35,688 nt of DNA from Candidatus Cryptobacteroides equifaecalis (GCA_018064625.1 JAGHUW010000148.1:1-35688), one strand, 5' to 3'; shown: positions 1-8,969, numbered from the stretch's first letter. The notes: generated by a model from the sequence alone, not told the origin. Numbers and translations are program-made.

Positions 1-24
1 TTTTTCAGTTGTTTTTCTCCAAAC

Positions 25-141
25 GGCCGAGAAATCAATCATTTTTCGGCAGCCAAAGGCAGTTTGGCCGAGAATCGGTCATTTTTTCGGCCAAATGTCA
101 AAAAAAACGCAGTTTCGCCGAAAAATCAACGATATTTCGGC
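25..141. repeat. Three 26-bp palindromic (hairpin) repeats: 25-50, 66-91, 116-141
   Basis: ggccgagaaatcaatcatttttcggc / ggccgagaatcggtcattttttcggc / cgccgaaaaatcaacgatatttcggc; each has GCCGA...TCGGC arms; second and third copies preceded by cagttt/cgcagttt. Confidence 0.6.
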
Positions 142-335
142 CGCTTGGCTCAAAATGTCCGGAAAAGCGCCTGTTTTTCGGCTGCGAAATCTCATTGATT
201 TGCCAATCCGTACAGGATTTTGTTATTTTCTGTCTGAAACAGTATTCCGCCAAAGCAGTATGATGATTCTTTGCGATTGGAATTATTGGTTAAGTTCAAA
301 AACTGGTTATCTTTGTATGAGAAGAATCAATTGCT

Positions 336-533
336 ATGAAACTCGGTCGCAGTCAAAAAAGAATTATCATTTCCGCTCTGGTTTTTCTGGTAGCCCTTCC
401 GGTGGCAGCATATCTGATTTGCTTGATGGCAGGCAGGCCAATGGACGCTGCATTGCCTGCAATCGCCGCCTGTGAACTCTGTACCCTCTTCTTTGCAATC
501 ATCTGTTTTGTCATCTCTTATATACGAAAATAG
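336..533 (+). CDS. Small two-TM membrane protein (host)
   Basis: 65-aa ORF with two hydrophobic segments. Confidence 0.5.
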   Translation: MKLGRSQKRIIISALVFLVALPVAAYLICLMAGRPMDAALPAIAACELCTLFFAIICFVISYIRK

Positions 534-538
534 CTTCT

Positions 539-736
539 ATGTTCAGATATAACAGGTCAACGACTATAGTTGCCATATTGGTGCTGCTCATTTCAATGCT
601 TCATCTTGCTGTATTTGCGGACAGTGCAGATGAAAAACAATTGGATGAAATATCAATAGGATTGGGTCTGCTGGGATTGTTGTATGAAATTTGGATTCTT
701 GTCAAGGATAAACGGCGTAAATCAGATAAACATTAA
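539..736 (+). CDS. Small two-TM membrane protein (host)
   Basis: 65-aa ORF with two hydrophobic segments directly following the previous ORF. Confidence 0.5.
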   Translation: MFRYNRSTTIVAILVLLISMLHLAVFADSADEKQLDEISIGLGLLGLLYEIWILVKDKRRKSDKH

Positions 737-740
737 TTAT

Positions 741-1712
741 ATGAAGAAATTGCTGATTGTCATAGGCTTGATGTTCCTGTTTTGCTTTCTGTGCGGGACG
801 CAAGCTTCAGCGAAATCCGAAGGAAAGAAGGAGTTGTGGGAAAGAGCCATGGATGCATTCAAGCATCGAAGGATACAGGAGAGCGATTCAATATTTTCCA
901 AACTTATTGATTCAGGAAAGCTTTCCAGGAAGAAGATAGATGAAGCTTATTTCGGGATGGAACTTAATGCCCGCTTCGCAGGGAATTTTACAAGAGCATA
1001 TCAGATCCGTCAGCACAGTCTCAGAGATGGACAGGATGACACATTGCAGACAAATTACAAAACATTGTCAACTCTTCCACCAGCGATGGTGAAAAGACCG
1101 TCCGAAGACATTGAAGTGAAATATATCCTTGACAGCACGAAAGCTTCCGGTGGCGAGGGGGGACTGATTAGAATCCCTGTAACTATCGCAGGTAAAGAGG
1201 AATATTGCATTTTAGACAATGGATGCTCTGAATTTGGAGCTGTAGATTCATCTTTTGCAAAGGAGCATAATATACGTCCAACAGGAGCTCTAGCAAACGT
1301 TTATGGCATTGTGGGAACCGAGCAAGCGGAAATTGGAATAGCTGATTCACTTTCAATCGGTGGCATGAAACTGTATAACCTTTTATTTGCCATAATTCCG
1401 GATATGCCACAGATGGATACCATCATGAGACTTGACGCTGTCTTGGGCGCCAACTTTTTCAGGCTGGTTGGTGAGGTTGATTTCTATGGCAAGGAAGGAA
1501 AGCTGGTGTTTCCCTCACGTCAGCAGCAATGTGAGTCTAACATCTGTTTGCACACCAGCGGACAATGTTATATTGAGGAAATGAAGGTTAATGGCAAGTA
1601 TTGTCCTATGTGCTTGGATCTGGGAGCAGACAGAACGCGCCTTAACAGCAATTATTACACAGTGTATAAGTCCAGAATAAAGTACGGGCATAAAAACGAG
1701 ATGTACAATTAG
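741..1712 (+). pseudogene. Secreted retropepsin-like aspartyl protease, probably truncated at 3' end by phage insertion
   Basis: Signal peptide MKKLLIVIGLMFLFCFLCGTQASA; ILDNGCSEF and later CLDLGADRTRLNSNYY look like two retropepsin-like half-motifs; ORF ends about 25 aa after the second motif. Confidence 0.5.
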
Positions 1713-1837
1713 AGAGAGGTTGGTTTGAGGTTGTATTTGGTTAGTTGATAGGTTGTTATGAGAATTTGAGCCGCTATTTATTGAAAAAACTACTTGTGCA
1801 AAAAGTTTACATTGCTTGACATTCGGTTTACAGTTTG

Positions 1838-1860
1838 GCCCCTTCTGGGGCTTTATTTTT
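1838..1860 (+). terminator. Possible weak intrinsic terminator
   Basis: gcccc-ttct-ggggc stem followed by tttattttt. Confidence 0.35.
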
Positions 1861-2071
1861 GCCCGCATCTTTACATTGAGTTTATATTGCTTTAATATAC
1901 GTCATATTTGAGGCCTATTTGGCCGATATAGGGCGTTCTAGAGGGGTTTTGAGCCATTGGCGCAGGGTTTTCCGATCGTGCGTCAAAAGGGCCCGGAACC
2001 CTTTCTTTTCATACCGTTTGAACGCCGCTTAACCGGTGGTCAACTGAGGCGGGAAAAGGTGGAAAAAATCA

Positions 2072-2106
2072 ATGGAGGGACAAATGGGGGGACAATGGGG
2101 GGACAA
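2072..2106. repeat. Three tandem 11-12 bp repeats ATGGRGGGACA(A)
   Basis: atggagggacaa atggggggaca atggggggacaa. Confidence 0.6.
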
Positions 2107-2274
2107 AACGATTCCTCAAAAATGGCTTTCAAACGGCACAAATTGCCACCAAACAAGTTTCAAAGTGCCAAATTTGGCGGATAGACCCCCACATAATCCA
2201 CTGAAAAAGCCGTTAAAACGGTACTTAAAATCCATTTAAACGGCTTAAAATCAATCAAATAAAGTTCAAATACT

Positions 2275-2306
2275 GTTGGAAAAGTGTGTGCGGTGGCTTA
2301 TATTTG
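2275..2306 (+). promoter_or_regulatory. Candidate Bacteroidota-type promoter for the left-end membrane protein gene
   Basis: GTTG (2275-2278), 20-nt spacer, TATATTTG (2299-2306) matching TAnnTTTG. Confidence 0.45.
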
Positions 2307-2329
2307 CGGAAACGCTACGAAATACAGCC

Positions 2330-2890
2330 ATGAAAGAGGAAGACATTTATAAAATTTATGCCGGCACTTCCGATGAGATAATCAAGGAAGGATATGAGGG
2401 TACAAAGCTGGAAAAGAAACGCCAGAGAGAGAGGTTTGACCGCCTTGACTCAAAGGCCACAACGCTCGTTGAAAGGATGGCAGTGGTTGCCCTAGCGCTC
2501 ACAGGTACACTATATATGTATATGAACTCGGCAAGTCCAAGCCTGTGGCCGCTGCTGGCAATGGCGATTGTCCTTGCCGCCACGGTAGTATCCGGATGCA
2601 TTCTGATATTCGGTGTGCTCTCGGGCCGAAGTTTCATCTCTGACGGCATCAATCCGGATCTGTACTACAACAACGAGGTTGTTGAGTGGTGCTCGGAATG
2701 CGATAAGAATAAAAGGACAAGTCTATTCAGGCTGTACCGTACATTGGTTCTGAAGAAAGAGATATCCCTCAACGAAGCCGAACTGCAGCGCATGGCAAAA
2801 CGTCACCGATGGAGCATACGAATATGGTGTGCAGGCGGTGGCTTGGGTATTGTCATTTGTATTCTTTGGGGTCTGAGTTCTGCAGTATAG
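2330..2890 (+). CDS. Two-TM membrane protein resembling SLATT/Pycsar-type TM effector organisation (moron)
   Basis: RFDRLDSKATTLVERMAVVALALTGTLYMYM followed by second TM and a C-terminal TM; own promoter; likely start at MKEEDIY. Confidence 0.45.
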   Translation: MKEEDIYKIYAGTSDEIIKEGYEGTKLEKKRQRERFDRLDSKATTLVERMAVVALALTGTLYMYMNSASPSLWPLLAMAIVLAATVVSGCILIFGVLSGRSFISDGINPDLYYNNEVVEWCSECDKNKRTSLFRLYRTLVLKKEISLNEAELQRMAKRHRWSIRIWCAGGGLGIVICILWGLSSAV

Positions 2891-2980
2891 GCTTATCTGC
2901 AGCTCTATCTGCAGGTGGAATTGAAGGCGGTAGCTTGGGTTTCTTTTCAGTTTGTTTCACTAACTTGACTTTATTCTTCA

Positions 2981-3207
2981 TGACTGATATAAGATTAACT
3001 GAATACTTGATGGAAAAAGGCTATGTGGCAGATTTGAGGAAAGGAGGTATAGTCCCCGTTGCCAAAGCTGAGCATGCCATTCCTCTTATCATTAACGGTA
3101 AATGCGTAGATGGTGACTTACTTGGATACGATGGCATGTCTCTTGAGGAGTTTATTGAGTGGGAGTCTCAGAATCAAAAAATCTTTTTAGCGGCTCCGAG
3201 GACTTGA
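2981..3207 (+). CDS. Hypothetical protein (75 aa)
   Basis: MTDIRLTEYLMEKGYVADLRKGG...; convergent with and overlapping 3' end of repressor gene. Confidence 0.45.
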
Positions 3208-3830
3208 TACACGGCGATGACAGCAGACATAGGTATGTCCTGCTGGTCGTAGTCCGGATTCTCTGGCACAAGGCGCAGATAGCCTTCTTGTGCGGACTTG
3301 CGCACGCGTTTCACCGTGCGGTACTGCCTGGTCACCAGCGCATATACTTCGCCATACAATATATTGGTGGGCCAGTCTTCGACATGTTTCAGCGCTATGA
3401 TGTCTCCTGATGAGATAAGGGGTTCCATTGATTTGCCGGATATGTCCACCCAGCATTCCGCATCACGGAACACGGGGAAGCTCACGAACGCTGCCGGTAC
3501 TGCGGTCTGGTCGTTCATTACCAGGTCGAAGCCTCCGATGAAATCCACCGCATAATATGGCGCTCCCTTTGCCTGATACTCTACAGGCTTGGGTCCTTCG
3601 GTCGCATTGTCTTTTCTGAACATTTCCCCCTCGCCGGTAAGGAGCCAAGTTGAATTATACTGGGGATAATTTTCAACGATATTCTCTATCCATTTAGCTT
3701 GTATATCTGTATTATTTTGAATCGCACGTGAAACTACTCCTTTACTTGCTCCAATAATACGCTCAAGCTTTCCAATGCTAATACCTTCATGCTTGGCAAT
3801 CTCAGCTATTCTTTCTAGTAATGTCCCCAT
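3174..3830 (-). CDS. Phage repressor, HTH + S24/LexA-type peptidase domain
   Basis: N-terminal HTH (LLERIAEIAKHEGISIGKLERIIGASKGVVSRAI); C-terminal SGKSMEPLISSGDIIALK and TVKRV motifs of S24 peptidases; start taken at MGTLLERI. Confidence 0.85.
   Translation of the reverse strand: MGTLLERIAEIAKHEGISIGKLERIIGASKGVVSRAIQNNTDIQAKWIENIVENYPQYNSTWLLTGEGEMFRKDNATEGPKPVEYQAKGAPYYAVDFIGGFDLVMNDQTAVPAAFVSFPVFRDAECWVDISGKSMEPLISSGDIIALKHVEDWPTNILYGEVYALVTRQYRTVKRVRKSAQEGYLRLVPENPDYDQQDIPMSAVIAVYQVLGAAKKIF
3663..3683 (-). promoter_or_regulatory. Candidate operator copy inside repressor coding sequence
   Basis: GGGATAATTTTCAACGATATT, exact reverse complement of 3836-3856. Confidence 0.6.
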
Positions 3831-3835
3831 TTTAT

Positions 3836-3856
3836 AATATCGTTGAAAATTATCCC
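3836..3856 (+). promoter_or_regulatory. Candidate operator copy upstream of repressor start
   Basis: AATATCGTTGAAAATTATCCC, exact reverse complement of 3663-3683. Confidence 0.65.
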
Positions 3857-3863
3857 AATAAAA

Positions 3864-3894
3864 TTTGCAAATGGGATAATTATCCCTATATTTG
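3864..3894 (+). promoter_or_regulatory. Early promoter with palindromic operator in the spacer
   Basis: TTTG (3864-3867), 19-nt spacer, TATATTTG (3887-3894); perfect palindrome GGGATAATTATCCC at 3873-3886. Confidence 0.7.
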
Positions 3895-3945
3895 CAGTGT
3901 TGTTCCAAATGGAATACGCTAACAAAGATAAAAAAACAAATTGAA

Positions 3946-4119
3946 ATGAAAGTAATCCTTACCAAACACGGGGAGATAAACAAGATAGCCGCAATGCTTG
4001 GCGTGTCGAGGCTTGCGGTCAGGAACGCCCTCAAGTTCCGCTTCAACACCGAACTGTGCCAGCGCATACGCAAGGTTGCGCTTGAGCGAGGCGGAAAGGT
4101 CACCGAGTACTGCGACTGA
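3946..4119 (+). CDS. Small HTH DNA-binding protein, Ner-like position
   Basis: MKVILTKHGEINKIAAMLGVSRLAVRNALKFRFNTEL...; first rightward early gene opposite repressor. Confidence 0.65.
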   Translation: MKVILTKHGEINKIAAMLGVSRLAVRNALKFRFNTELCQRIRKVALERGGKVTEYCD

Positions 4120-4152
4120 ACAGAGAACGGAAATCAATAATTACATACAGAT

Positions 4153-4344
4153 ATGAAAAATACAATCAAGATCTACCTCATGGCATTATGGTTCACGGCT
4201 GCGTTAGTACTGCTTGGTTCCGGTACCGGAGAATTCAGCTGGACAAATGGAATCGGACTGGCATTGTTCGTTGCTTTTGCATTGTTCACACGAATCGCCG
4301 ATAAGAAAGGCTGGGTCAAGCTTAACGAAACAAACGAAGCATAG
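4153..4344 (+). CDS. Small two-TM membrane protein
   Basis: 63-aa ORF with two hydrophobic segments. Confidence 0.55.
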   Translation: MKNTIKIYLMALWFTAALVLLGSGTGEFSWTNGIGLALFVAFALFTRIADKKGWVKLNETNEA

Positions 4345-4364
4345 AATAGCAGCATAGCAAGCGC

Positions 4365-4465
4365 ACCCCCGTAGTTCAACGGACAGAACAGTTCCATAGG
4401 GTTACTATACTTACCATGGACAGGAAGATGGAGCAGATGCGGGTTCGAATCCCGCCGGGGGACCA
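4365..4465 (+). tRNA. tRNA-like element with about 34-nt anticodon loop
   Basis: Acceptor cccccg(4366-4371)/cggggg(4456-4461)+ACCA; T8A9; D-stem gttc/gaac; anticodon stem gttcc(4391-4395)/ggagc(4430-4434) enclosing 34 nt; T-arm gcggg-ttcgaat-cccgc. Confidence 0.55.
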
Positions 4466-4488
4466 AAATAAATCAAAAACTGACCGCA

Positions 4489-4890
4489 ATGTTAAAGGCG
4501 AATGATAAAAGGCTCGTTGCCGTCCTGGTGAAACTGGACGGGCATTTTGACGACGGTACCGTCAGCCAGTACCGTCACAGGTTCATCGGACCGGGCAGTG
4601 ACGCCCAGATCCTACGCTTCAAGGATGACGTCTCTGTCGGTGAGACCTGTCTCCTTTTTGAGCTTTACAACAGGGACGCCTCGCCTGTATATAAGTGCGG
4701 CTACCTGGCGCGCAAATTCCTTGCAGCAGCACTTGGTTATCTCGGCTTCCGTGACATCCTCGTTTCTGTCATAATCGCAGGAGACCCGGACCGCTTTCCG
4801 GTGCACGGGGCGTTTCAGCCCGCGAAGAGTCTTCCCGAGGCTCTCGGCCTGTTCCGCAAGGCCAGGTTCACAGACGTTTCGGAGCAGTAA
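4489..4890 (+). CDS. Hypothetical early phage protein
   Basis: 133-aa ORF in early operon. Confidence 0.5.
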   Translation: MLKANDKRLVAVLVKLDGHFDDGTVSQYRHRFIGPGSDAQILRFKDDVSVGETCLLFELYNRDASPVYKCGYLARKFLAAALGYLGFRDILVSVIIAGDPDRFPVHGAFQPAKSLPEALGLFRKARFTDVSEQ

Positions 4891-4909
4891 CGGATCAACA
4901 TAGCAAACA

Positions 4910-6943
4910 ATGGAGATAATCAACGATAGAGTATGCGTCACAGCTGGCGAACTTGATGGAATCATAGGTTATGAGACAATCAAGAAACTTGCCCAGCGTG
5001 GTCAGGCGGAACGCGCCCAGCGCGGCTGCAAGGACCGTGCATCCCTGTTCTACGTTGATTCCCTCCCGTACAAGTACCGCACCGAGGTGCACAGGAGGTT
5101 TCCGGACCTTGAGTCCCGTGCGGAGAGCAGGCCTTTCACCGAGTCGGTGGAGCCGGACGGTGAGGCGTACGCCTTCTACGAGGGCTACACCTTCGCCAAC
5201 GGAAGCCATCTCACCCCGGAGAAGATAGAGGAGTACAGCAACAACGCTGCCGTGCTCAACTCGTTCCGCCGCTGGCTGGAAGTGTCGAACGGCATGAGGA
5301 GCAAGACCGGGCACAGGAAGGTAAGGAAGGGCGAGTTCTGGGCCATGGCGGCCAAGGCCGTGGAGAAGATGGCGGACACGTTCCCCAACACCCTCCCGTC
5401 CAGCGAGAGGAGGCTCCAGGAGAAGTTCAACGACTACGAGAGGGACGGCTACGTTGCGCTCATCAGCGGCAAGCACGGCAACAGCAACGCCGCCAAGGTG
5501 GAGACGGAGGCCCAGAAGGCCGCCATCAGCGCGCTGTGCGCCATACCTAACGGACTGAGCAACGCCTTCGTGGCAAGGCAGTACAACGACGTCATGAAGA
5601 GGACCGGAGGCGAGACCATCACCGCCGGCACCGTGGGGAGGCTCCGCAAGGAGAACGGCCTTGCCATTGACGCCATGCGCCACGGCAGCAGCCATTTCTC
5701 CAACACCCGCGCCATGCAGGTGTCACGCACCAGGCCTACGGCGGCCATGCTGCTGTGGTCCCTGGACGGATGGGATGCGGAGCTCTACTACCAGAAGCGC
5801 AACGCCAAAGGCGTGGTCACGTACAACAACAGGAAGGTGCTGGAGGTGGTGCTTGACGCATGCTGCGACTATCCGATAGGCTACGCAATAGGCGACCAGG
5901 AGGATTCGCAGCTCATAGCCGAGGCTCTGAGGAATGCGGCCAACCACACGAGGGAGCTGTTCGGATCGCGCTACATGACATGCCAGATCCAGAGCGACCA
6001 CTACGCATTGAAGACAATGACGCCGTACTACTCCACCGTTGCCGACAAGGTGACTCCGGCCAGGGTGCGCAACGCCAAGAGCAAGCCGGTCGAGAGATAT
6101 TTCCTTGACATCAATGAAAGATACTGCAAGACGCAGCAGAACTGGAGCGGTTACGGCATCACGGCAAAGAAGGAGCACCAGCCGAACACGGAGTACCACA
6201 ATCTCGTGAAGAAGAACTTCCCGGACGAGGAGGGAGTGATCAGGCAGATTGAAGAGATCATAGCCGTTGAGCGTGCGAGCAAGCTGGAGGAGTACATGAA
6301 GTTCTGGGAGCTCACACCTGCCGACAGGCGGCTTCCTCTTCCGGACGAACGCTTCCTGCTCAGGTTCGGCAGGAGCAGCGGCCACACCAACGTGCTTCAG
6401 GGGCAGGGAATGTGCCCAAGGATAGGCGGAGTCAGACGCCAGTACGAGTGCTTTGACATAAGCTTCAGGGACAAGGCGTACCTGCGCTGGGACATCAGAT
6501 ATGATGAGAGCGACCTGAGCCATGTCCTTGCCGTGAGCGAGGACGGCAAGTACAGGTACATGCTGGAGGAGAAGTATCTGCAGCCAATGGCCCTTGCCGA
6601 CAGGAAGGAGGGTGACGCACTGCAGCTGGAGAGGGTGCGCGACTACAACAGGGCGCTGACCGACCACACGAGCGAGATGTTCCTTCAGATCAGCGAGCAT
6701 GCCAGGCCGCTGATCAGCGGAATGGCCGCCGAGGCGCTGGAGAGCCCGGACGCACACAACGTGCTTGCCAAGGAGCTGCTGACTGACAGCCGCGGGCAGC
6801 ACAAGAGCCGCAGGGCCGGCGAAAGGCGCAGGCTCGCCGCCGCGGCAGCGGATGCGGAGGACATCCAGCCCGTTGCGGTTCCGGTGGTTGTTGAGAACGC
6901 TCCTGCAGGAGAGAACAGGGTGAACACGTTCGACCTTTATTGA
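4910..6943 (+). CDS. Mu-type transposase A (DDE, rve core)
   Basis: LLWSLDGWDAELYYQKR...VLEVVLDACCDYPIGYAIGDQED core followed by MuA C-terminal-like region; immediately followed by a B-like ATPase. Confidence 0.88.
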   Translation: MEIINDRVCVTAGELDGIIGYETIKKLAQRGQAERAQRGCKDRASLFYVDSLPYKYRTEVHRRFPDLESRAESRPFTESVEPDGEAYAFYEGYTFANGSHLTPEKIEEYSNNAAVLNSFRRWLEVSNGMRSKTGHRKVRKGEFWAMAAKAVEKMADTFPNTLPSSERRLQEKFNDYERDGYVALISGKHGNSNAAKVETEAQKAAISALCAIPNGLSNAFVARQYNDVMKRTGGETITAGTVGRLRKENGLAIDAMRHGSSHFSNTRAMQVSRTRPTAAMLLWSLDGWDAELYYQKRNAKGVVTYNNRKVLEVVLDACCDYPIGYAIGDQEDSQLIAEALRNAANHTRELFGSRYMTCQIQSDHYALKTMTPYYSTVADKVTPARVRNAKSKPVERYFLDINERYCKTQQNWSGYGITAKKEHQPNTEYHNLVKKNFPDEEGVIRQIEEIIAVERASKLEEYMKFWELTPADRRLPLPDERFLLRFGRSSGHTNVLQGQGMCPRIGGVRRQYECFDISFRDKAYLRWDIRYDESDLSHVLAVSEDGKYRYMLEEKYLQPMALADRKEGDALQLERVRDYNRALTDHTSEMFLQISEHARPLISGMAAEALESPDAHNVLAKELLTDSRGQHKSRRAGERRRLAAAAADAEDIQPVAVPVVVENAPAGENRVNTFDLY

Positions 6944-6984
6944 CGACAGAATGCAATATACATAATACTTAAAAACCAAAAGAC

Positions 6985-7842
6985 ATGAAAAAATCAGAAA
7001 AACAGGCGATAGCCGACAACCTCAGGACGTTCTGCGCCATCAAGGGGTCCCAGAACGCAGCGGCGCGCTCCATCAGCGGTGTGAGCAGCGCAACCATTTC
7101 ACAGATCCTCACCGGGCAGTGGGACCTGATCAGCGACGAGATGTGGCGCAGCGTTGCGTCGCAGACCGGATATGACAGGCACGGGTGGAACGTGGTGAGG
7201 ACCCGGGGCTTCCAGCGCATAAGCGAGATACTTGCGGACGCAAAGGACAAGTCGCTGGTGATGGCCCTGACGGGCGAGGCCGGATGCGGCAAGAGCGAGA
7301 GCATAAAGGTCTTCGCCAGGAACAACAGGAACGTCTACCACGTGGTCTGCCAGGAGTACTGGAACAGGAGGAACTTCATGACCGAGATGCTTGCGCAGCT
7401 GTCCATATCGAGCGCCGGCTGCACCGTGAGCGAGATGATGACGGACATAATATCGGCGATAAAGAAGAGGGAGAGGCCTCTGATCATCCTTGACGAGGCC
7501 GACAAGCTCAGCGACCAGGTGCTGTATTTCTTCATTTCCCTGTACAATTCGCTTGAGGATGACTGCGGCATCATACTGTGCGCCACCAACTACCTGGAGA
7601 AGCGCATAGCAAAGGGCGTGAGGATAAACCGCAAGGGATACAACGAGATCTTCTCGCGCATCGGACGCAAGTTCATCCCGATAGAGCAGGTGAACGGCGA
7701 CGACGTGGAGGCGGTCTGCAGGGCCAACGGCATCACCGATGACGGCGTGATAGATGAGATAATAGAGAACTGCGACTATGATCTGCGCAGGGTGCGCAGG
7801 CTTGTGCACGCGGCCATCAAGCGCATGGAGGCAAGGTCATGA
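6985..7842 (+). CDS. Transposition protein B-like AAA ATPase
   Basis: N-terminal HTH; Walker A LTGEAGCGKSES; Walker B PLIILDEADKLSD. Confidence 0.88.
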   Translation: MKKSEKQAIADNLRTFCAIKGSQNAAARSISGVSSATISQILTGQWDLISDEMWRSVASQTGYDRHGWNVVRTRGFQRISEILADAKDKSLVMALTGEAGCGKSESIKVFARNNRNVYHVVCQEYWNRRNFMTEMLAQLSISSAGCTVSEMMTDIISAIKKRERPLIILDEADKLSDQVLYFFISLYNSLEDDCGIILCATNYLEKRIAKGVRINRKGYNEIFSRIGRKFIPIEQVNGDDVEAVCRANGITDDGVIDEIIENCDYDLRRVRRLVHAAIKRMEARS

Positions 7843-8480
7843 AGAGGCTACTGAGCAACAGTGACGTTACCAGGGCGAGCTTTGACGCCGCTCCTTTCGA
7901 GGGCAGGTGGCTGGCGAGCTTCGGCAGGCCGGAGCTGAAGGGCACATGGATAATCTTCGGCACCAGCGGCAGCGGCAAGACCACCTTCGGCCTCATGCTG
8001 GCCAAGTATCTCTCACGCTTCCGCCGCACCATGTACGATTCCCTGGAGCAGGGGCTGAGCTATTCGATGCAGATGGCATGGGACAGGACGGGAATGAAAG
8101 AGGCGGGAAGAGGCGTGGTGTTCGGGGACAGGATATATCTGGACGAACTCAAGGAGAAGCTTGCCAGGCCCAAGAGCCCGCAGATAGTGGTGATTGACTC
8201 GATCACGGCGATGACCGGGTTCAGGAAGAGCGATTATTCCGAACTGGTTGCGGCGTTCCCGGGCAAGCTGTTCATCTTCATCGCGCACGAGAAGAACGGG
8301 GCGGCGCATCCGTCGGTCGCCGAGCACATACGCAAGCTCAGCGACATCAAGATATATGTCGAGGGCTACCTCGCACGGATAGTGTCCAGGTACGCCAACG
8401 GGACCGCAGGCGAAGGCGGCGAGGACTTCGTCATATGGGAGGAGAAGGCCGCCCAGTACTGGCCTGAAAAAATACTTTAG
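7839..8480 (+). CDS. RecA/AAA-like nucleotide-binding protein
   Basis: Walker A IIFGTSGSGKTTFG; QIVVIDSITAM. Confidence 0.75.
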   Translation: MKRLLSNSDVTRASFDAAPFEGRWLASFGRPELKGTWIIFGTSGSGKTTFGLMLAKYLSRFRRTMYDSLEQGLSYSMQMAWDRTGMKEAGRGVVFGDRIYLDELKEKLARPKSPQIVVIDSITAMTGFRKSDYSELVAAFPGKLFIFIAHEKNGAAHPSVAEHIRKLSDIKIYVEGYLARIVSRYANGTAGEGGEDFVIWEEKAAQYWPEKIL

Positions 8481-8483
8481 GAT

Positions 8484-8966
8484 ATGGCAAGGAAAGATGC
8501 AATGAATGACATCCATTCAAAGATTCTGAGAAAGTTCCACACGCTGTGCGGCGTCTGCGGGCTGAGCCAGGACGAAAAATCCGCCATAGTCGAGTCCTAT
8601 GGTGTGAGCAGCAGCAGGGACATAGGCACGCATGATCTGATTGACATCTGCGAGAAGCTGTCGGTGCGTGCCGGACAGGGCGCCGGCTCCGAGAGGGACC
8701 AGCTGCGCAAGAGAGTGATGGCCGCCATAGGCGGTTATCTGAAAAAGATAGGCAGGGATTCAAACGCCGAACTGATAAAGACAATAGCATGCAGGAGCAC
8801 CGGTTATCCCGACTTCAACAGAATACCGATGGAGAGGCTGCGCAACTGCTACTACGCCTTCCTTAACAAACAGAAGGATGTTGACAGTGCGGAGCACGTC
8901 GCCACTGCCATGCTTGCCGCACAGGCGCAGTGTTCGAACAGGGTTCAAACGGTGCTCAAAAGCTGA
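8484..8966 (+). CDS. Mu Gp16-like protein
   Basis: KILRKFHTLCGVCGLSQDEKSAIVESYGVSSSRDIGTHDLIDICEKL resembles phage Gp16 family; position consistent. Confidence 0.55.
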   Translation: MARKDAMNDIHSKILRKFHTLCGVCGLSQDEKSAIVESYGVSSSRDIGTHDLIDICEKLSVRAGQGAGSERDQLRKRVMAAIGGYLKKIGRDSNAELIKTIACRSTGYPDFNRIPMERLRNCYYAFLNKQKDVDSAEHVATAMLAAQAQCSNRVQTVLKS

Positions 8967-8969
8967 CGT

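Noticed and set aside
25-141. Possible CRISPR array
   Set aside because: Only three diverged palindromes with unequal short gaps and no cas genes nearby.
1957-2184. 75-aa ORF containing NGGTNGGTMGGQND
   Set aside because: Produced by the tandem ATGGRGGGACA repeats; no recognisable domain or gene context.
4173-4466. Minus ORF with RRDSNPHL motif
   Set aside because: Typical spurious translation across the complement of a tRNA T-arm; explained by the tRNA-like element.
4895-5695. Long minus-strand ORFs opposite transposase A (also 5723-6979 and others)
   Set aside because: Low-complexity V/L/H/R-rich translations typical of antisense frames in GC-rich coding DNA; the plus-strand genes explain the region.
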